A DNA stretch of 55,811 nt, taken from Methanosarcina sp. DH2 (GTDB lineage: Archaea; Halobacteriota; Methanosarcinia; Methanosarcinales; Methanosarcinaceae). Within the stretch, counting starts at the first letter, position 1. The number at the start of each line of letters is the position of its first letter. The translations under genes were made by a program, and so were the position numbers. The stretch covers positions 2,207 to 58,017 of the forward strand of contig NZ_WJBI01000006.1 of NCBI RefSeq assembly GCF_020804225.1, read 5' to 3'. A model generated the notes under the pieces. That model was given only the letters and a program-made list of their open reading frames with translations, was not told where the DNA came from and made no database searches. Shown piece by piece: positions 53,455-55,811 of this stretch.

Positions 53455-54330
53455 TCAATCAATATCAGGAAACTTTCTCTTTCCTCTAAAATTTTTGTTT
53501 AGTTTTGATTCCAGATTCTCGATATCCAGGCTCTCAAAACGCATGAGAGCCACTTCGGCTATAATGGATGCACTCACGAGATAGCGATCCTCTGCATCAA
53601 ACTTAATGGTTTCAAGGGAATAAACTGCCTGAAGTAGCGCCCTTTCAAGTCCCTGCCTGTCGGCGGCTTTCCCAATATCCCCGAGTAAACGGACACTGGT
53701 ATCAGCAGTTTCTTTCAGGTTCTTCTCAATTGCCCCGGAGCCTATTTCCTGTAATAGAAGTTCGGCATTTAATGCCGCATCTTCAAAGTTCTGGCCTGCT
53801 GCAACTTTTCCTGTTTCCCCGAGTAAAGCTGCCGTACTATTTGCGGCATCCCCCAGACTTTGTTTTGTTACGCTTTTTCCAATCTCCCCAAGAGCGTAAA
53901 TGACTGCTATTATCTCTTTTCGGGTTCTCGTAAAGGCTGCAGTATTTCCCATCTCTCCCAGACAGGATGCTGCAATCTTTGCTGGAACCTCCATTTTCTG
54001 CCCTGCTGCCGCCTTTCCAATTTCGCCAAGAACAAGCGCTATATTAACAACAATGTTTTCCATACCACGCCTGCAAGCCTCTTTTGCAATAGGGGCAAAA
54101 AGAAGAATGGTATTTGTAACAACCATTTCGCATCCAGAAAGAGCTGACGCTATTCCTACCTCTTTTATATATTCGATTAATCTTTTAGTATCACTTTCCA
54201 GCCCTTCCCTTGCATATTTTGCTGCAAGTTCTGATAGATAGTTAAGGATCTCAATTATACCGGCTTCGTCCTTTTCATCTACCAGAGATAACCCTATCTC
54301 TAACGCCTCATTTTCATCAAGCGGTAGAAT
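53455..54330 (-). CDS. alpha-helical repeat protein, family A (copy 5), unusual start
   Basis: The protein continues without a stop from codon ATT at 54330 to 53455 (291 residues): LPLDENEALEIGLSLVDE matches the N-terminal pattern of its neighbours, and units such as VLGEIGKAAAGQKMEVPA, CLGEMGNTAAFTRTRKE and LLGDIGKAADRQGLERA follow. No ATG, GTG or TTG lies in frame before 54126. An ATG at 54337 is one base out of frame and meets a stop after six codons. GGGGG lies 8 bases before the ATT. So either translation begins at AUU, or one extra A in ATGAAAG has broken the start, or translation starts at ATG 54126 and gives a shorter protein. It is the first gene of the tandem row. Confidence 0.6.
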   Translation of the reverse strand: MLPLDENEALEIGLSLVDEKDEAGIIEILNYLSELAAKYAREGLESDTKRLIEYIKEVGIASALSGCEMVVTNTILLFAPIAKEACRRGMENIVVNIALVLGEIGKAAAGQKMEVPAKIAASCLGEMGNTAAFTRTRKEIIAVIYALGEIGKSVTKQSLGDAANSTAALLGETGKVAAGQNFEDAALNAELLLQEIGSGAIEKNLKETADTSVRLLGDIGKAADRQGLERALLQAVYSLETIKFDAEDRYLVSASIIAEVALMRFESLDIENLESKLNKNFRGKRKFPDID

Positions 54331-54524
54331 CTTTCATGCCCCCAGATTGTCTCTTAAGTAAGTATGGATATGTGAGGATATTAGCTTTGTTATGAAAACG
54401 ATAGGAAAAGTAATCTGAAGAATTCTCCCACTTATTCTATTAACTCATTTATCCTATTGAAGGAAAAAAAATGTTTGACCTTCTTATATATCATAAGGTA
54501 TATCAAAAATGAACAAATAAGTCA

Positions 54525-54557
54525 CTACCGAAATTTATAAATAGAATAATACGGTAG
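54525..54557. promoter_or_regulatory. inverted repeat around a TATA-like sequence
   Basis: CTACCG (54525-54530) and CGGTAG (54552-54557) flank TTTATAAATA. A protein binding both arms would cover the TATA box. It may control the row of helical-repeat genes on the minus strand, about 200 bp away. Confidence 0.35.
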
Positions 54558-54930
54558 TAAGATACCGGTTGCTTACGAGTGAATCAAAGCCTCATTTCAC
54601 ACACACACGAGAATCGAAACGATTACTCTAGAAGGATAGGTTTCATCCCTTCTTCCTGTCCGTTCCTAACGTTGGCTCGTGAGCAACTATCCCTTTCATA
54701 CTTGTCTTTCAATATGAAGTTTCAACTGCGCTAATTTTCGATTCTGCCTTCTCTTTACAAATCTTCCATTACTGCAGACAGGATCAAATGGTCACATTAA
54801 TGTATGTTTGCTCTAACCGCCCTGGATGAATTGAATGTGACAGGAACCTGAAAACAGCTTTCCAACCTGAATTCTATGAACCCCCAACTTGTCTGACAAC
54901 TCTATTGAAAAAACAAATTTGTGCTGGTGC

Positions 54931-55115
54931 ACCCCGCTAAAAGCAACGGAGTATGTTCGCGCCCCCCTCCAAATTCCGTTAAAGGAAACAATAGCCTTAA
55001 ACATTTAGTCTGAGCAGAAGTTAACACCAAAAAATGGAATTGATGAATCATATTATTATTAACGGTTACCTGGGAAGTTTTCCATCCCCGCAGCAAGCTA
55101 GCGGGGTATTCGACT
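54931..55115. other. two IS200/IS605-end-like hairpins in a gene-free region
   Basis: ACCCCGCTAAAAGCAACGGA followed by GTATGTTCG (54931-54959) and CCCCGC-agcaagcta-GCGGGG followed by TATTCGAC (55086-55114) are similar in layout: a CCCCGC arm, an AGC...GCT core, a GG arm, then GTATTCG. Archaeal IS605/IS1341 elements end in such hairpins. No tnpA or tnpB is nearby. The whole stretch 54558-55167 has no gene that I can support. Confidence 0.3.
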
Positions 55116-55167
55116 GAAATAAAAAGAGCGTGAAAGGAAATATTTTTCAGGTTTTTGTAATTTTTGT

Positions 55168-55410
55168 CTACTTGAGCGAAACTCACTACTATAACTTATA
55201 AATTGACCTTTTTGAACATAATTCGGGAACAGTGTCCATAAATTAGTTTTCCTAAGTGAATCTCACTGCTCTAACCCGTAAATTAGTCCTCTTGAACGAA
55301 ATGAATTGGAGCGAAAAGGATCGCGGGCTGTTGCACTTACAGTGCATGTAACTCCCAGGAAATCTCTGATTTCCTGTGATCCCGAATCGCAATTCGGGCA
55401 GCGAAGAAAA
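55168..55410. repeat. tail modules of the interspersed palindromic repeat
   Basis: Three starts of the module are seen (near 55168, 55236 and 55278: CTTGAGCGAAAC, AAATTAGTTTTCC, AAATTAGTCCTCTTGAACG). The last continues with a decayed GTTGCACT hairpin (the right arm has an extra TG), a perfect CAGGAAATC-TCT-GATTTCCTG stem, and CCCGAATCGCAATTCGGG. Confidence 0.7.
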
Positions 55411-55619
55411 GAGATGTATATGCCCGGCTGTCCTGTAGCAAACATGAGGGAGATTAGAACATATGTACTACTGTACCAGAGGTTCTGAAAAAGACATACT
55501 AAGAACTGCCGCTCCGGAACTAGATATAGCCAGTCCGCAAAAGAAACAGTACATTTGTTTGAAACGGTTGACTCTATAGAAATGACTGGTTCGGTAGATG
55601 ACTGGTCAGTAAAAACTAA

Positions 55620-55640
55620 TCCGGGAATGGAATTCCCGGA
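55620..55640 (-). terminator. hairpin terminator of mtmB
   Basis: TCCGGGAAT-GGA-ATTCCCGGA is a perfect 9-bp stem with a 3-base loop. It lies 35 bp beyond the mtmB stop codon and, on the minus strand, is followed by TTAGTTTTTAC. The position and the T-run suggest a transcript end. Confidence 0.65.
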
Positions 55641-55675
55641 CTTAATTGACTGAACACCAAATATAAACTTTCGGC

Positions 55676-55811
55676 TTAGAATACAAGTCCCAGGTCTTCT
55701 AGCTTCTTTCTTGCTCCGTCATAGACCTGCATGTATTCGTCAGTTGGGGTTATTGTCTTTACATCGTAGCATTCCTGGAAAGTCTTTCCAGCTGGTGCGC
55801 TTGCATAGTTC
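55676..55811 (-). CDS. mtmB: monomethylamine methyltransferase MtmB, C-terminal end only
   Basis: The last 44 residues (NYASAPAGKTFQECYDVKTI to DGARKKLEDLGLVF) and the stop codon are in the window; the gene continues beyond the right edge. The sequence closely matches the C-terminus of MtmB as remembered from Methanosarcina. MtmB transfers the methyl group of monomethylamine to the corrinoid protein MtmC for methanogenesis. The pyrrolysine codon (an in-frame TAG in the middle of the gene) lies outside the window. Genes for the corrinoid protein and permease, if present, would be to the right. Confidence 0.9.
   Translation of the reverse strand, partial: NYASAPAGKTFQECYDVKTITPTDEYMQVYDGARKKLEDLGLVF

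Overview
The window reads as chromosomal DNA of a methanogenic archaeon of the genus Methanosarcina. The strongest single clue is at the right edge: the last 44 codons of a gene on the minus strand match the C-terminus of MtmB, the pyrrolysine-containing monomethylamine methyltransferase. Supporting clues are a complete archaeal trp operon, ribosome binding sites of the GGTGA/GGAGG type, a small SET-domain protein of the Gö1-SET type, a surface protein with a beta-helix and TolB-like propeller, and long AT-rich intergenic regions full of short tandem repeats and palindromic interspersed repeats. The species cannot be fixed from the sequence alone.

Layout. 0.1-8.6 kb: a ViaA-like VWA protein, a dead copy and an intact copy of a pyridoxamine-phosphate-oxidase-fold gene on either side of an acetolactate-synthase-like ThDP enzyme, then a large secreted surface protein. 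8.6-18.8 kb: an island of mobile DNA. It has a PolB motif-B fragment, a short reading frame that may be a Cas1 tail, two HNH nucleases with zinc-ribbon-like modules, and a 6.46 kb element (12317-18776) with 62-bp terminal inverted repeats and a 14-bp target duplication. That element carries a broken family-B DNA polymerase, an HNH nuclease and a foreign-looking cargo gene. A second, diverged terminal repeat abuts its left duplication, as if two related elements had entered the same site. The architecture resembles casposons, but no intact cas1 is present. 18.8-23.2 kb: a membrane metalloprotease-like gene, a SET protein, an APC permease and a dead permease fragment. 23.4-31.9 kb: a helical-repeat protein (plus strand) and trpCBADFEG (minus strand, transcribed right to left). 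32-49 kb: housekeeping and transport genes (cyclophilin, class II ribonucleotide reductase, two EamA paralogues, ABC ATPase, PPC protein, wHTH regulator, enolase, FtsX-like permease, TauE-like permease, a possible ThyX relative), separated by repeat-rich spacers. 50-54.3 kb: four tandem paralogues of the helical-repeat protein seen at 23.4 kb. 54.3-55.8 kb: possible IS-end remnants, a palindromic repeat, a terminator and the end of mtmB.

The trp genes make tryptophan from chorismate. Most other genes are single units. The most unusual parts are the tandem casposon-like island, the five-member alpha-solenoid family (one member apparently starting at AUU or frameshifted at its start), and the interspersed palindromic repeat whose hairpin shows compensatory base changes between copies. 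No tRNA, rRNA or CRISPR array was recognised.
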